Part shown: positions 17,206 through 25,588 of the stretch, piece after piece | How positions within the stretch are numbered: position 1 is the stretch's first letter | Layout of the letters: every line of letters begins with the position of its first letter | Assembly: GCA_002451085.1 (NCBI GenBank) | Contig: DKBE01000095.1 | Coordinates: 1 to 38,462, forward strand | Direction: 5' to 3' | DNA: 38,462 nt | Source of the DNA: Proteobacteria bacterium UBA6908 | Lineage (GTDB): Bacteria; Pseudomonadota; Gammaproteobacteria; Acidiferrobacterales; UBA6901 | The notes under the pieces: model-generated | Told to the model about the DNA's origin: nothing | The model's database searches: none | Seen by the model: only the letters and a program-made list of their open reading frames with translations | Position numbers and translations under genes: made by a program

Positions 17206-18244
17206 CGGCATGTTCCAGATACACGTCCTGGATGGCATTCAGCAGTGCTATACCTTCTGCCACCGGCTTCTGGAAGGCCTTGCGTCCAGATATCAGTCCC
17301 ATTCCACCGGCTCGCTTGTTAATTACGGCAGTGCGTACAGCCTGAGCCAGATCGTTGGTTCCCGAGGCACCACCGGAGTTGATCATACCGATCCGCCCCA
17401 TGTAACACCCGGCCACCTGGTAGCGCGTGAGATCAATTGGATGGTCGGTGGTCAGCTCGCTGTACACCTTTTTGTGTGTCTTGCCGAAATTGAGCGCGGT
17501 AAAACCGCCGTTGTTCTCGGCCTGCTTCTGTTTAATGATATCGGCGCCAAGCGTGGCGCCGAGATGATTGGCCTGATTCGTCAGGTCCGCGGCCAGATGG
17601 TAGTCAACGCCATCCTTTTTGAAAGCACTGTTGCGCAGGTAACACCACAGCACACAGGCCATGCCCAGTTCGTGTGCGGCCTGAAAGGCATCGCGCACCT
17701 CCTGCAGCTGCCGGCTGGACTCTGCTGAGCCAAAATAGACGGTCGCCCCCACGGCCACAGCACCGAGATTCCATGCTTCCTGGACAGTCGCGAACATCAC
17801 CTGGTCGTGACGATTGGGATAGGTCAGTAATTCATTATGGTTGAGTTTGACGATGAACGGGATGCGGTGCGCATACCGCTCCGACACACTGGCCAGCACT
17901 CCAAACGTCGACGCCACCGCATTACATCCACCATCCATGGCCAATTGCACAATATTCACCGGATCGAAGAAATCCGGATTGGGCGCAAACGAGGCGCCTG
18001 CCGAATGTTCGACGCCCTGATCGACTGGAAGAATGGACAGGTAACCTGTCCCGGACAGTCGGCCGTGATCGAAGATTGCAGCCAGACTTCGTTTGACTCG
18101 AGGCCCACGATTTGAATTACTATGCACACGTTCGAGAAAGTCAGGACCCGGCTGGATCAGCCGTTCTTTCGGTATCGTCCGGCAGTTGTGCTCTAGGAGA
18201 TCACGGGCTTCTTCGCCGAGCAACTCGGTTAGTTTCTCCAGCAT
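17192..18244 (-). CDS. fbaB: Class I fructose-bisphosphate aldolase (DhnA/FbaB family)
   Basis: A cytoplasmic Schiff-base aldolase of about 350 residues that joins or splits fructose 1,6-bisphosphate, dihydroxyacetone phosphate and glyceraldehyde 3-phosphate. The lysine in [15 protein letters not shown] (Lys238 from this start) is at the place of the E. coli FbaB catalytic lysine, and PVDQGVEHS and [10 protein letters not shown] are family motifs. The frame opens at 18256, but GGAGG at 18254-18250 sits 5 bases before the ATG at 18244, so this start is chosen; 18247 is the near alternative. No terminator separates its end from glgA. The enzyme would serve the Calvin cycle or gluconeogenesis feeding glycogen. 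Confidence 0.95.
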   Translation of the reverse strand: MLEKLTELLGEEARDLLEHNCRTIPKERLIQPGPDFLERVHSNSNRGPRVKRSLAAIFDHGRLSGTGYLSILPVDQGVEHSAGASFAPNPDFFDPVNIVQLAMDGGCNAVASTFGVLASVSERYAHRIPFIVKLNHNELLTYPNRHDQVMFATVQEAWNLGAVAVGATVYFGSAESSRQLQEVRDAFQAAHELGMACVLWCYLRNSAFKKDGVDYHLAADLTNQANHLGATLGADIIKQKQAENNGGFTALNFGKTHKKVYSELTTDHPIDLTRYQVAGCYMGRIGMINSGGASGTNDLAQAVRTAVINKRAGGMGLISGRKAFQKPVAEGIALLNAIQDVYLEHAVTVA

Positions 18245-18530
18245 CATCGCCTCCATTCAACTCTGACCAATCCCGCTTCCGCCTGTTATCCTGGTGCCAG
18301 GATGGGGTCCCCCTGCTCTGCAGACCTGGTGTGATACAAGGCATTATGCAGATATCCGGCTGTGTGGCTCTGATTCTTGTCAAATCTTGCGCACGCTGGC
18401 TATCGCACATTCCTGATTGATGTGTGGCGAACCTGGTTGAATTCTGCACGGGAGCAGCACCGGGTGCTGGTGGACATGGGTAACGCTCACCCGCGCGCCG
18501 TCGGATCACCACGCGTCCGGATCAATATCC

Positions 18531-18821
18531 CTATCGCCGCTTTCCGGGCTGGCGCAGAAGATGGAAAATTTCCCATCCGGTCAGAAATCGGCCGGCCCAG
18601 ATGGTAAATCGATGGCGGGGGGTGGCGAGCAGAAAAGCCATCGCCACCGCAATCGCCAGCGGGTGCACGCGCAGATTGCGTACCGTGGTCACGGCAAAGT
18701 CGGCAACCGACAACGGCTTGCGCCACACCTCAAAGTGCTGGGTCAGTGCCAGTCGCTGAGAGCGGCTGCGGAGCTTCAGCATCCGACGCTGCTGGCGAAT
18801 CACGGACAGGCGCACATTCAT
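18531..18821 (-). CDS. YqjK-like small protein
   Basis: A 96-residue basic protein with an arginine-rich N-terminus (RQQRRMLKLRSRSQR) and one hydrophobic stretch at about 53-66. It begins 2 bases after the end of the YqjE-like gene, and the order YqjD-YqjE-this gene matches the yqjD-yqjE-yqjK order of E. coli, where YqjK is a small protein of similar size and character. Function is unknown. The assignment rests more on position, length and composition than on clear motifs. The 286 bases between this gene and the aldolase start show no further feature. Confidence 0.7.
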   Translation of the reverse strand: MNVRLSVIRQQRRMLKLRSRSQRLALTQHFEVWRKPLSVADFAVTTVRNLRVHPLAIAVAMAFLLATPRHRFTIWAGRFLTGWEIFHLLRQPGKRR

Positions 18822-18823
18822 TT

Positions 18824-19225
18824 TCAGGGATTCCTCAGATCGTCACGGTCCTGCCGGAGCTCGTCCAGCGTGGTGGACAACAGGCGGGGACGGCGCCTTT
18901 GGTTGGCACGTACACGCAGAATTCCAAAAATCCCGAGAAACAGGTATACACCGGCGAAAATCCCGATGACCACCAGCCGCTGCTCTTCCCAGAAAAGGAG
19001 AATCACGAACAAGGTCAGCAACAGGAGACCCACGGCAAACAGCAGGAAGGCAACCAGCCCCTGCAATACCATTGACTGCAGGTGCTCACGCTCCTCCTCG
19101 AATTCATTAGCGACGATCTCAATGCGAGTCTGGATGATCTCCAAGACCGTACCAAACATCTGCCGCAGAGAAGCCAGCAGCCCACCGCGTTCCGGCGGAT
19201 CGCCGCCAGTATCATCTGGACGCAT
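18824..19225 (-). CDS. yqjE: YqjE-like phage-holin-family membrane protein
   Basis: A 133-residue inner-membrane protein of the YqjE/DUF1469 family. A predicted amphipathic N-terminal helix (about 15-50) is followed by two membrane segments (about 52-75 and 80-105) and a basic C-terminal tail. The frame runs upstream to 19297, but that would overlap the preceding gene; the ATG at 19225, 5 bases after the yqjD-like stop, is preferred. It is the middle gene of three. The family is called holin-like, but no lysis role is established. Confidence 0.82.
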   Translation of the reverse strand: MRPDDTGGDPPERGGLLASLRQMFGTVLEIIQTRIEIVANEFEEEREHLQSMVLQGLVAFLLFAVGLLLLTLFVILLFWEEQRLVVIGIFAGVYLFLGIFGILRVRANQRRRPRLLSTTLDELRQDRDDLRNP

Positions 19226-19230
19226 TGTCT

Positions 19231-19548
19231 TCAGCGCCGGCTGATCAGCATACCCAGCAACAGTCCTACAGCACCGGCGACACCGATCGACTCCCACGGA
19301 TGATCATGAACATACTCATCCGTGCGCCGCACGGCCTGCTTGCCTCGTGCAAGTGCACCCTCTTCCAGCTCCGCCAACCGCTCGCGTGCTTCCCGCAAGG
19401 TTTCCTCGATGCGGGCACGGGCGGCCGTTACCCGTTCACCTGTCTGGCTGGCTGTAGCCTTGAGCAGTTCTTCAGCATCAGTAGCAACAGCTCGAAAATC
19501 CTTCACCAGCCGTTCCTTCGCAACATTCATATCATTCGCGGCATTCAT
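19231..19548 (-). CDS. yqjD: YqjD/ElaB family (DUF883) membrane-anchored protein
   Basis: A 105-residue protein with a long charged helical region (about 8-80, many Glu, Arg and Ala) and a C-terminal membrane anchor (SIGVAGAVGLLLGMLISRR) ending in basic residues. This is the DUF883 architecture. E. coli YqjD and ElaB sit in the inner membrane and bind ribosomes in stationary phase. GGGAG precedes the ATG. It is the first gene of a three-gene unit, and a perfect FNR-type site lies about 160 bases upstream at class II spacing from a -10-like element, which suggests oxygen-linked control. Confidence 0.87.
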   Translation of the reverse strand: MNAANDMNVAKERLVKDFRAVATDAEELLKATASQTGERVTAARARIEETLREARERLAELEEGALARGKQAVRRTDEYVHDHPWESIGVAGAVGLLLGMLISRR

Positions 19549-19678
19549 GATTTACTCCCGTCATTAAGGTTATTCACTGGATACATCACTTCGGTACCGG
19601 CCACCGCGGCAGTGCTGCGCTTTGCGATGATGTCGGGCACTGGACTGGTGACGCTCTAATCCCGCTAATCTATTGATT

Positions 19679-19684
19679 ATTTAA
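19679..19684 (-). promoter_or_regulatory. Predicted -10 element of the yqjD operon
   Basis: TTAAAT on the minus strand begins 22 bases after the FNR-type box at 19707-19720, exactly where a class II FNR promoter needs its -10 hexamer. The leader to the yqjD start codon would be about 125 bases. Confidence 0.5.
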
Positions 19685-19706
19685 CCGTAGTAGTTCATCA
19701 GAGTCT

Positions 19707-19720
19707 TTGATTCATATCAA
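19707..19720 (-). promoter_or_regulatory. Perfect FNR/ANR-type binding site
   Basis: TTGATATGAATCAA on the minus strand matches TTGAT-N4-ATCAA at all ten fixed positions. It lies in the 190-base gap between the AI-2E-family gene and the yqjD-like gene. Centred at 19713.5, it predicts a start near 19672. Confidence 0.7.
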
Positions 19721-19738
19721 ACCGATCAATACACTCAA

Positions 19739-20830
19739 TTATGGCTTGCCGGGAACACTTTCCACGAGCCATTCGTGCCAGAGTGCCGAGGCCATGGCCA
19801 GGATGACCGGCCCGAGTACCAGGCCGACAAGGCCGAAGGCCAAGGCCCCTCCCAGCACACCCAGCAGCACCAGCAAAAAATGGACATGCGTGGCGCTGCT
19901 GATCACGAGTGGACGAATAAGATTGTCGATGGAACTTACGACCAAGGCTCCCCAGATCAACAACCCGATCCCTGGCCAGACCCGATCGGTCATGATCAGC
20001 CAGAGTCCCAACGTCCCCCAGACCAGTGGAGTTCCGAATGGTATCAGCGCAAACACCATGGTCACCGCCCCAAGCAGAATTGGAGCCTTCAGATCAACGG
20101 CCCAGTAGCCAGCGCCGGCGAGGATGCCTTGCACCAGAGCCGTCAGCAACAACCCGACCATAACCGCCGTGACAGTGTTACCGACCGCCTTCATATACGC
20201 TTCGGCGCGATCACCCAACAATCGCCACAGCAACCGCCGCGTCTGTTCGATCAAACGCTCACCGTCTCTATAAAAAAAGAATGCTATCAGCAACGTGAGT
20301 CCCAACCCGACCAAATTTCGACCGAGCCCGCCGGCCAGTCCGGCCAAAGCACCACTGAACTGCTGAACCCGGCGCGCCAGCTCGGCGCGCAACTGGGCCG
20401 GGTCACCAGCCAGTGTACCAATCAGCTCCTGTGCCCAGTCACCCACCAATGGCAGACGGACAATCGCCTCTGGCACTGTCGGTGGAGTGCTAGCCAGACG
20501 CGCCGCGATCACCTGAAAGGCAACTCCCAGCTCCTCCACCAGCAGGCTGGCCACACCATATACCGGCAGGATTACGGCGGCCATCAACAACAAGGTCATC
20601 AGGAGCGCGCTGGTTGAATCACGGCCTCGCAACAGTTGGCGCAGGCGCCGGTAGAGTGGCCAGCTGACGTACACCAGAATGGCGCCCCATACCAAGGGAA
20701 CGAGAAACGGTGACAGCACCAGATAGGCGCCATAGGCCAGCAGGAAAATCACCGCAATCAGCAGTACGCGCTGAACCTGTATGCCAATCAATTCGTCTTT
20801 ATTCATTTTTCGGTATGAACTCGACTCCAC
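19739..20830 (-). CDS. AI-2E/PerM family membrane protein
   Basis: An inner-membrane protein of about 355-363 residues in the AI-2E transporter (PerM, YdiK) family. It has N-terminal paired hydrophobic segments (about 18-65), a periplasmic or amphipathic middle region, and a C-terminal cluster of membrane segments with family motifs such as PFGTPLVWGT and LLGVLGGALAFGLVGLVLGPV. The frame begins with a GTG at 20830; the ATG at 20806 (MNKDELIG) is an alternative, and neither has a clear ribosome binding site. Substrate is unknown; family members include autoinducer-2 exporters and sodium/proton antiporters. It lies downstream of the AEC transporter after 141 bases. Confidence 0.85.
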   Translation of the reverse strand: MESSSYRKMNKDELIGIQVQRVLLIAVIFLLAYGAYLVLSPFLVPLVWGAILVYVSWPLYRRLRQLLRGRDSTSALLMTLLLMAAVILPVYGVASLLVEELGVAFQVIAARLASTPPTVPEAIVRLPLVGDWAQELIGTLAGDPAQLRAELARRVQQFSGALAGLAGGLGRNLVGLGLTLLIAFFFYRDGERLIEQTRRLLWRLLGDRAEAYMKAVGNTVTAVMVGLLLTALVQGILAGAGYWAVDLKAPILLGAVTMVFALIPFGTPLVWGTLGLWLIMTDRVWPGIGLLIWGALVVSSIDNLIRPLVISSATHVHFLLVLLGVLGGALAFGLVGLVLGPVILAMASALWHEWLVESVPGKP

Positions 20831-20971
20831 ATGGGCGCTGGCAGAGAATGCATTCCTGCTGACGATAGTCCTCTATGCATACCACAGCAGACGAACTCTG
20901 CCTAGTAAACCCTGATCTATGCACAGATTCGCAGCGACACGTGCAGATCGTGACAGCCCGGGCGAGCGCGT

Positions 20972-21889
20972 TCAACGCTGCAGCAACGCGAACCAAACCG
21001 GCAATGTGGCCATGCTGGCGAGGGTCGTGACGGTAACGGCCTGTGCATAGCGACCGGTGTCGAGACCATAACGCTCACTGAGCACAATGCCCAGCACCAT
21101 GCTGGGCATTGCGGCCTCCAGCACCAGTGCAACCTGCAGATTTCCGCTGATCCCGATGACGCTTGTTTGACCCCAGATCAGCAGCGGCATCAACACCAGC
21201 TGGATCACTGTCACTGGCAGCAGCGACGGCAGTTGCGAGCGCAGCTCGCCAGTGAACACAAGGCTGAGGCCGACGACCAGCAGCATGAGCGGCGCCACGC
21301 CCGCTGCCAGGCGCTCCAATACATCCCCCAGCCAGGCCGGCAACGGCACCGCGGCGGCATTCAGCAATAAGGCCGCCACGGCCGTCCACAGCGGTGGAGA
21401 CTGGACCAGCGTGCGCAGCGGTGATTCTCCCGGCCCGCCACTTCCATAACGCTGCGCGATGAGTATTCCCACCGTGAATAACAATGGCGTGCATCCAAAC
21501 AAGTCGTATTGCACGGCCACGGCGCGCGTCCAGGGTCCGAGACTGGCCTCCAGTACCGGCAGGCCGAGATAGGTCACATTACCAAAGCCTGCTGCCAGCA
21601 TCAGGGCACCAGCGGTTTTGCGCTCCAGTCGGCAAACCCGACACCAGGCCCAGGCGAGAGCGAGGCCGACCAGCACATCGGTGACGGCGATGGCCGATAT
21701 CTTGGCCATGTCGATTGTCAGTGGCACCCGCCACATTGCACCGAGCACCAGCGCCGGCAGCAGCAGATAGTAGACCACGGCCGAGAGCGTGCGACGCGCG
21801 GTATCCGGCGCCAACCCGAATGGCTGGAACCGGCGCCACAGCACACCGGCCAGAATCAGGACCGCGGCCAGCAACAATACCCGATGCAT
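20972..21889 (-). CDS. AEC-family transporter (auxin efflux carrier superfamily)
   Basis: A 305-residue, very hydrophobic inner-membrane protein with roughly ten membrane segments in two halves, as in the AEC family whose bacterial members carry malonate, malate or other organic acids. The phrase GFGNVTYLGLPVLEASLG in the middle of the N-terminal half and EAAMPSMVLGIVLSERYGLD in the C-terminal half are family-like. The substrate cannot be read from sequence. GGAG precedes the ATG. The gene begins only 29 bases after the 3' end of tRNA-Lys on the same strand with no terminator between, so it may be expressed from the tRNA promoter. Confidence 0.85.
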   Translation of the reverse strand: MHRVLLLAAVLILAGVLWRRFQPFGLAPDTARRTLSAVVYYLLLPALVLGAMWRVPLTIDMAKISAIAVTDVLVGLALAWAWCRVCRLERKTAGALMLAAGFGNVTYLGLPVLEASLGPWTRAVAVQYDLFGCTPLLFTVGILIAQRYGSGGPGESPLRTLVQSPPLWTAVAALLLNAAAVPLPAWLGDVLERLAAGVAPLMLLVVGLSLVFTGELRSQLPSLLPVTVIQLVLMPLLIWGQTSVIGISGNLQVALVLEAAMPSMVLGIVLSERYGLDTGRYAQAVTVTTLASMATLPVWFALLQR

Positions 21890-21918
21890 GGCACTCCAGG
21901 ATCAGGAAATCAATAAAT

Positions 21919-21994
21919 TGGTGGGCCGTGACAGATTCGAACTGTCGACCAACTGGTTAAAAGCCAGCTGCTCTACCGACTGAGCTAACGGCCC
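21919..21994 (-). tRNA. tRNA-Lys (anticodon UUU)
   Basis: A complete 76-base tRNA. The acceptor stem pairs GGGCCGT with ACGGCCC; the D-arm is GCTC...GAGC; the anticodon loop is CTTTTAA giving UUU; the T-arm holds TTCGAAT; the 3' CCA is encoded. All stems close, with one G-T pair at the foot of the anticodon stem. Confidence 0.97.
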
Positions 21995-22011
21995 ATGTTT
22001 GGGCGGGAAGT

Positions 22012-22040
22012 GAAGCGGCCCGGATTATCCGGGCCGCTTC
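22012..22040 (-). other. Perfect 12-bp palindrome overlapping the tRNA promoter
   Basis: Bases 22012-22023 pair perfectly with 22029-22040 around a 5-base loop. It lies between the end of the YeeE-family gene and tRNA-Lys. No T-run follows on the minus strand, so its use as a terminator for the permease gene is uncertain. The -10 element of the tRNA promoter takes the loop plus one base. Confidence 0.7.
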
Positions 22041-22052
22041 CGGAACTGTCAA
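22024..22052 (-). promoter_or_regulatory. Strong sigma-70 promoter of tRNA-Lys
   Basis: On the minus strand a perfect TTGACA (22052-22047) is followed after 17 bases by GATAAT (22029-22024). A GC-rich discriminator follows, as is usual for stringently controlled stable-RNA promoters. Transcription would start near 22017, about 23 bases before the tRNA. Confidence 0.8.
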
Positions 22053-22061
22053 ACAATGAAA

Positions 22062-23246
22062 TTACGTACTCTGGCGTGGCAGCAAACGCATGTCGGCGAG
22101 CGCAGAGCGCAGCGACACGAGGAAACCCTGTTCATCCAGCTGATAATACTGGACCTTCATGGTCAATGCGCTGCCAAACACAATCGAGGCAAAGGTCAGG
22201 ATCGAGCCAAGCGCCAGCGTCGAGATACCGGTCACACCCTGACCGATGGTGCAGCCCATAGACAGCACGCCTCCGAAACCCATGAGCAAGCCGCCGGTGG
22301 CATGAGTCAGGAAATCATTGCCCGACGCAAACCACTCGATCCGGAATTTGCGGGTGAAGAGTGAATACAGGAACGAACCGACGACGACACCGGACACAGC
22401 CATGATGCCAAAATTCAGCAAGGTGAAGTTGGTCGGGTGCATCAAGTAGCGGACGCTGTCGCCCATCGGGCTGATGAATGTGAACGACTGCACGTTAACG
22501 CGGCTCGGGATGTCGACCGAAAGATCGGCATAATCCTTCCAGGCAGCACCCATCGTTCCACCGGTGATGTACCAGCCGGCGACGACCACGAGACCGACCA
22601 CCAGACCTCCAAGGATATTGTCAAAGTTGCCGCGAAAATCAGCAGACTTGAAGACGTAGACCAGCACGGCCACAGCCAGGATGGAGCCGACAATAAAATG
22701 CATTGAGGCCGCATCGCCTCCGGTCATACTGGCCACAATAGCACCCAACTCCTGGCTGCTGAGATTGACAATGGTCGGGTTGATCCAGCTGCCAAAAACC
22801 ACATCGTAAAAGCCTTCACCCTTGATATCGCCCCACAGCATCCAGTAGGCCGCCACCGAGGCGATCGCCAGCACAAAGATGGACTTGATGTTGCCGCCGC
22901 CGATGCGGACAAAGGTCTTGTTTCCGCATCCGCTGCCGAGCGTCATGCCAATACCGAACAGGAAACCGCCAAGTACATAGCGCAACCAGGCAAAGTTGCC
23001 GGTCCGGTAAGGCGGGAAGGTATCGGTGGGGAGCGTCGTTTTCCCGGTATATTCAAGAATCATCACGCCGATCAGGGCGACGGCGATGGCCAGCAGCCAG
23101 GCCCGGAAACGACCCTTGTCGCCCATGTTGACCCAATCGGAAACGGCACCCATGGTGCAGAAATTGGTCTTGTTAGCGACAGCTCCCATGATCACGGCCA
23201 GCAGAAATGCCAGTCCAAGGATCTGGTGGTGAATCGTGAACTCCAT
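22062..23246 (-). CDS. YeeE/YedE family permease, TsuA-like (thiosulfate uptake)
   Basis: A 394-residue inner-membrane protein with about ten membrane segments in the YeeE/YedE family, whose characterised member TsuA imports thiosulfate. The conserved cysteines that line the TsuA pathway are present: Cys30 in NFCTMG, Cys107 in GSGCGN and Cys332 in GCTIGQG. The frame extends to 23294, but GGAGGAG lies a few bases before the ATG at 23246, which is therefore the start. No tusA-like tsuB gene adjoins it. In a Sox-bearing organism transport of thiosulfate or a related sulfur species is the natural proposal; the exact substrate is inference. Confidence 0.85.
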   Translation of the reverse strand: MEFTIHHQILGLAFLLAVIMGAVANKTNFCTMGAVSDWVNMGDKGRFRAWLLAIAVALIGVMILEYTGKTTLPTDTFPPYRTGNFAWLRYVLGGFLFGIGMTLGSGCGNKTFVRIGGGNIKSIFVLAIASVAAYWMLWGDIKGEGFYDVVFGSWINPTIVNLSSQELGAIVASMTGGDAASMHFIVGSILAVAVLVYVFKSADFRGNFDNILGGLVVGLVVVAGWYITGGTMGAAWKDYADLSVDIPSRVNVQSFTFISPMGDSVRYLMHPTNFTLLNFGIMAVSGVVVGSFLYSLFTRKFRIEWFASGNDFLTHATGGLLMGFGGVLSMGCTIGQGVTGISTLALGSILTFASIVFGSALTMKVQYYQLDEQGFLVSLRSALADMRLLPRQST

Positions 23247-23354
23247 AGCTCCTCCAGGGTGGCAACCGGGCTCCCCCATGGGCCGGCTGTACATAAAGGA
23301 CGGGGATTCTACCGAGTTTGTTCCCTCAGGACCACGAGCCTCAAAATAACCTGA

Positions 23355-24032
23355 TTATTTATGCCAATATCGGGTGGGATCGGGAACCCCGGCCGCGGCA
23401 AAACCCCGGGCACGCAATCGGCAGGAATCGCACTGTCCACAGGCCCGCCCATCGGGGTCGGGGTTATAACAGGAGATGGTCTGGCCAAAATCCACCCCCA
23501 GCCGGCTACCGGCGGTAATGATCTCGGCCTTGTTCAGATGCAGGAGTGGCGCGTGCAGCCGAAATTCCTTACCTTGCACGCCGTCCCGGGTAGCCAGGTT
23601 GGCCAGGCGCTCAAAGGCCGACATGAATTCGGGACGACAATCCGGATAGCCGGAATAATCGACCGCATTGGCGCCGATAAACAGGTCATGGGCCTTGAGC
23701 ACTTCAGCCCAGCCGAGTGCTACCGCCAGAAAGATAGTGTTGCGAGCCGGCACGTAGGTAATCGGTATCCCGGCGCTCTGTACGGTCGGTACTTCCAAGC
23801 GGGTATCGGTGAGCGCTGATCCGCCCATCCAGCCGATGTCGAGCACCATGACCCGATGTTCGACGGCACCCAGGGCGCTGGCGACCCGCCGGGCCGCCTC
23901 GAGTTCGACCCGATGACGCTGGCCATAGTCAAAACTGAGGGCGTGGCAGATAAAACCCTGCTCGCGCGCCATGGCCAGGGTAGTGGCCGAATCGAGCCCG
24001 CCGGAGACCAGCACCACCGCCTGCTTCGCCAT
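23355..24032 (-). CDS. queC: QueC, 7-cyano-7-deazaguanine synthase
   Basis: A 225-residue cytoplasmic enzyme converting 7-carboxy-7-deazaguanine to preQ0 with ATP and ammonia in queuosine synthesis. The N-type ATP pyrophosphatase loop SGGLDSAT is near the N-terminus, and the zinc-binding cysteines appear in [20 protein letters not shown] near the C-terminus. The frame extends to 24113, but the ATG at 24032 overlaps the queE stop as TGATG and begins with the typical [12 protein letters not shown], so it is preferred. It is the last gene of queE-queC. Confidence 0.95.
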   Translation of the reverse strand: MAKQAVVLVSGGLDSATTLAMAREQGFICHALSFDYGQRHRVELEAARRVASALGAVEHRVMVLDIGWMGGSALTDTRLEVPTVQSAGIPITYVPARNTIFLAVALGWAEVLKAHDLFIGANAVDYSGYPDCRPEFMSAFERLANLATRDGVQGKEFRLHAPLLHLNKAEIITAGSRLGVDFGQTISCYNPDPDGRACGQCDSCRLRARGFAAAGVPDPTRYWHK

Positions 24033-24715
24033 CACCGTCCCCGTTCCTCGCCCCACAGCAGTTTGTGCAATTGCACCTGCAATCGTACCGGCAATCGGTC
24101 CGTCAGGATCCACTCGCCGAGTTCGCGTGGCGACAGCTTCCCCCAGACTGGTGAAAACAGAAGCTCACAACGCTCAGCGAGATGTTCACGCACCATCAGG
24201 TCGCGGCTCCATTCATAGTCAGCGCGATCGCCAATGACAAACTTCACCTCGTCACTGTGCTTGAGACATTCCAGGTTAGCCGGCAGATTGCGCGCCGCTT
24301 CACCGGAAGATGGTGTCTTGATGTCCATCACGATTCGCACGCGCGGGTCGACGGCAGCGATATCCACGGCCCCGCTGGTTTCGAGAGACACGTCATAGCC
24401 GGCGTCACACAGGCACACCAGCAGCTCGAGACACGGACGCTGGGCCAGTGGTTCACCCCCGGTGACCGTCACGCGTCGGATGGCGTGTGTCGCGACCTGT
24501 GCCAGCACGTCCGCCAGGCTCATCCACTGACCTTCGTGGAAGGCGTAAGCGGTATCACAGTAGCCGCAGCGTAGCGGACATCCGGTCAGGCGAATGAAGA
24601 CCGTGGGATAACCAGCACTGCGCGACTCGCCCTGCAGGGAAAGAAAGATTTCATTGATCCGCAGGCGCAGCGTGTCGCGAATGGCGGATGGGTCGGAGGA
24701 GATCTCGGGCATCAT
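24032..24715 (-). CDS. queE: QueE, 7-carboxy-7-deazaguanine synthase
   Basis: A radical-SAM enzyme of about 227 residues that makes 7-carboxy-7-deazaguanine from 6-carboxytetrahydropterin. The iron-sulfur motif CPLRCGYC (CxxxCxxC) is present, preceded by LQGES and RLTGC typical of QueE. The frame opens at a GTG (24760), but a TATAAT lies between it and the ATG pair at 24715 and 24712, so the latter are favoured. It is coupled to queC by a one-base overlap and follows cpoB, the common gammaproteobacterial order. Confidence 0.93.
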   Translation of the reverse strand: MMPEISSDPSAIRDTLRLRINEIFLSLQGESRSAGYPTVFIRLTGCPLRCGYCDTAYAFHEGQWMSLADVLAQVATHAIRRVTVTGGEPLAQRPCLELLVCLCDAGYDVSLETSGAVDIAAVDPRVRIVMDIKTPSSGEAARNLPANLECLKHSDEVKFVIGDRADYEWSRDLMVREHLAERCELLFSPVWGKLSPRELGEWILTDRLPVRLQVQLHKLLWGEERGR

Positions 24716-24737
24716 CAGATCATTGGTCGAAAATCTG

Positions 24738-24743
24738 ATTATA
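24738..24743 (-). promoter_or_regulatory. Candidate -10 element for queE-queC
   Basis: A perfect TATAAT on the minus strand lies between the cpoB stop and the preferred queE start. No convincing -35 hexamer is present at 17 bases, so strength is doubtful. Confidence 0.35.
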
Positions 24744-24786
24744 CCCGAGGCAAACCACACAGGCCGCTCGCTGGCGGTCCGAGTGT

Positions 24787-25581
24787 TTAATGGCCTTCTT
24801 TCTTCATCTTCTCCAGACGTGTCCCGGCCAGCCGGGCCACCGGGGTGCCCGGATAGCGCTGCTGGACCTCGGTGAGCGCCTGGCGGGCCTTGTCGTAGGC
24901 GCCCAGCTCGTAGTGCACGTAACCGATCTTGAGCATCGCATCCGGCGTTTTGACGCTCTTGTTGTAGCTCAACACCTTGGTGAACTCTTCCAGGGCCAGC
25001 TTGTAATTGCGCAGCACGTAATTGCCTTCGGCAATCCAGTACTGGGCGTTATCGGCGAGGCCACTGTCCGGGTACTTGACCAGAAACGACCGGAAGGCCT
25101 TGATGGCCTTCTCGTACAGTCCCTGCTTCATCAACCCAAAGGCCGCATCATATTCCTGCTGCTGTGCCGCGGTGACGGTACGGGGTCCGTCGGCGGCTGA
25201 CGATGTCGGCGGGACCGACGCAATCCCGGCACCTCCGGTTGCAGCGGCCGCCGGCGTGCTGGCGTGCCGTTCGGTTTCACGCAAGCGCTTGTCGAGATCG
25301 TCGTACAGCGACCGCTGACGATTTTTGAGCTGTTCGAGTTCGTGACCTTGTACTTCCGTGGTGTTGCGCAACTGTCGCACCTCGGCCTGCAGGGCTTCCA
25401 GCTGTTGCAACAGATCCAGCAAGTTATCTCGCTGGGTACTGCTCGACGTCGTGCGAGCGCTGGTCCCGACCGCGCGCCGGTCAGGCAGGCGCTCTTCCGC
25501 CGCTGCCGGAACCATGCTGCCGGCCACGAAGGCCAGCAGCACAGTCAGCAACAGACCTCGATGACGTACTGGCATCGACAT
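24787..25581 (-). CDS. cpoB: CpoB (YbgF), cell division coordinator of the Tol-Pal system
   Basis: A periplasmic protein of about 264 residues that links peptidoglycan synthesis to outer-membrane constriction together with Tol-Pal. It has a signal peptide (LLLTVLLAFVAGSMVPAAA), a coiled coil rich in Leu, Gln and Arg (about 50-110), a Ala/Gly/Ser linker, and C-terminal TPR repeats (YDAAFGLMKQGLYEKAIKAF, YWIAEGNYVLRNYKLALEEF). The frame extends to 25665 inside pal; the ATG at 25581, 7 bases after the pal stop, is preferred, with 25575 an alternative. It lies in the standard order pal-cpoB-queE. Confidence 0.93.
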   Translation of the reverse strand: MSMPVRHRGLLLTVLLAFVAGSMVPAAAEERLPDRRAVGTSARTTSSSTQRDNLLDLLQQLEALQAEVRQLRNTTEVQGHELEQLKNRQRSLYDDLDKRLRETERHASTPAAAATGGAGIASVPPTSSAADGPRTVTAAQQQEYDAAFGLMKQGLYEKAIKAFRSFLVKYPDSGLADNAQYWIAEGNYVLRNYKLALEEFTKVLSYNKSVKTPDAMLKIGYVHYELGAYDKARQALTEVQQRYPGTPVARLAGTRLEKMKKEGH

Positions 25582-25588
25582 CGTGACT

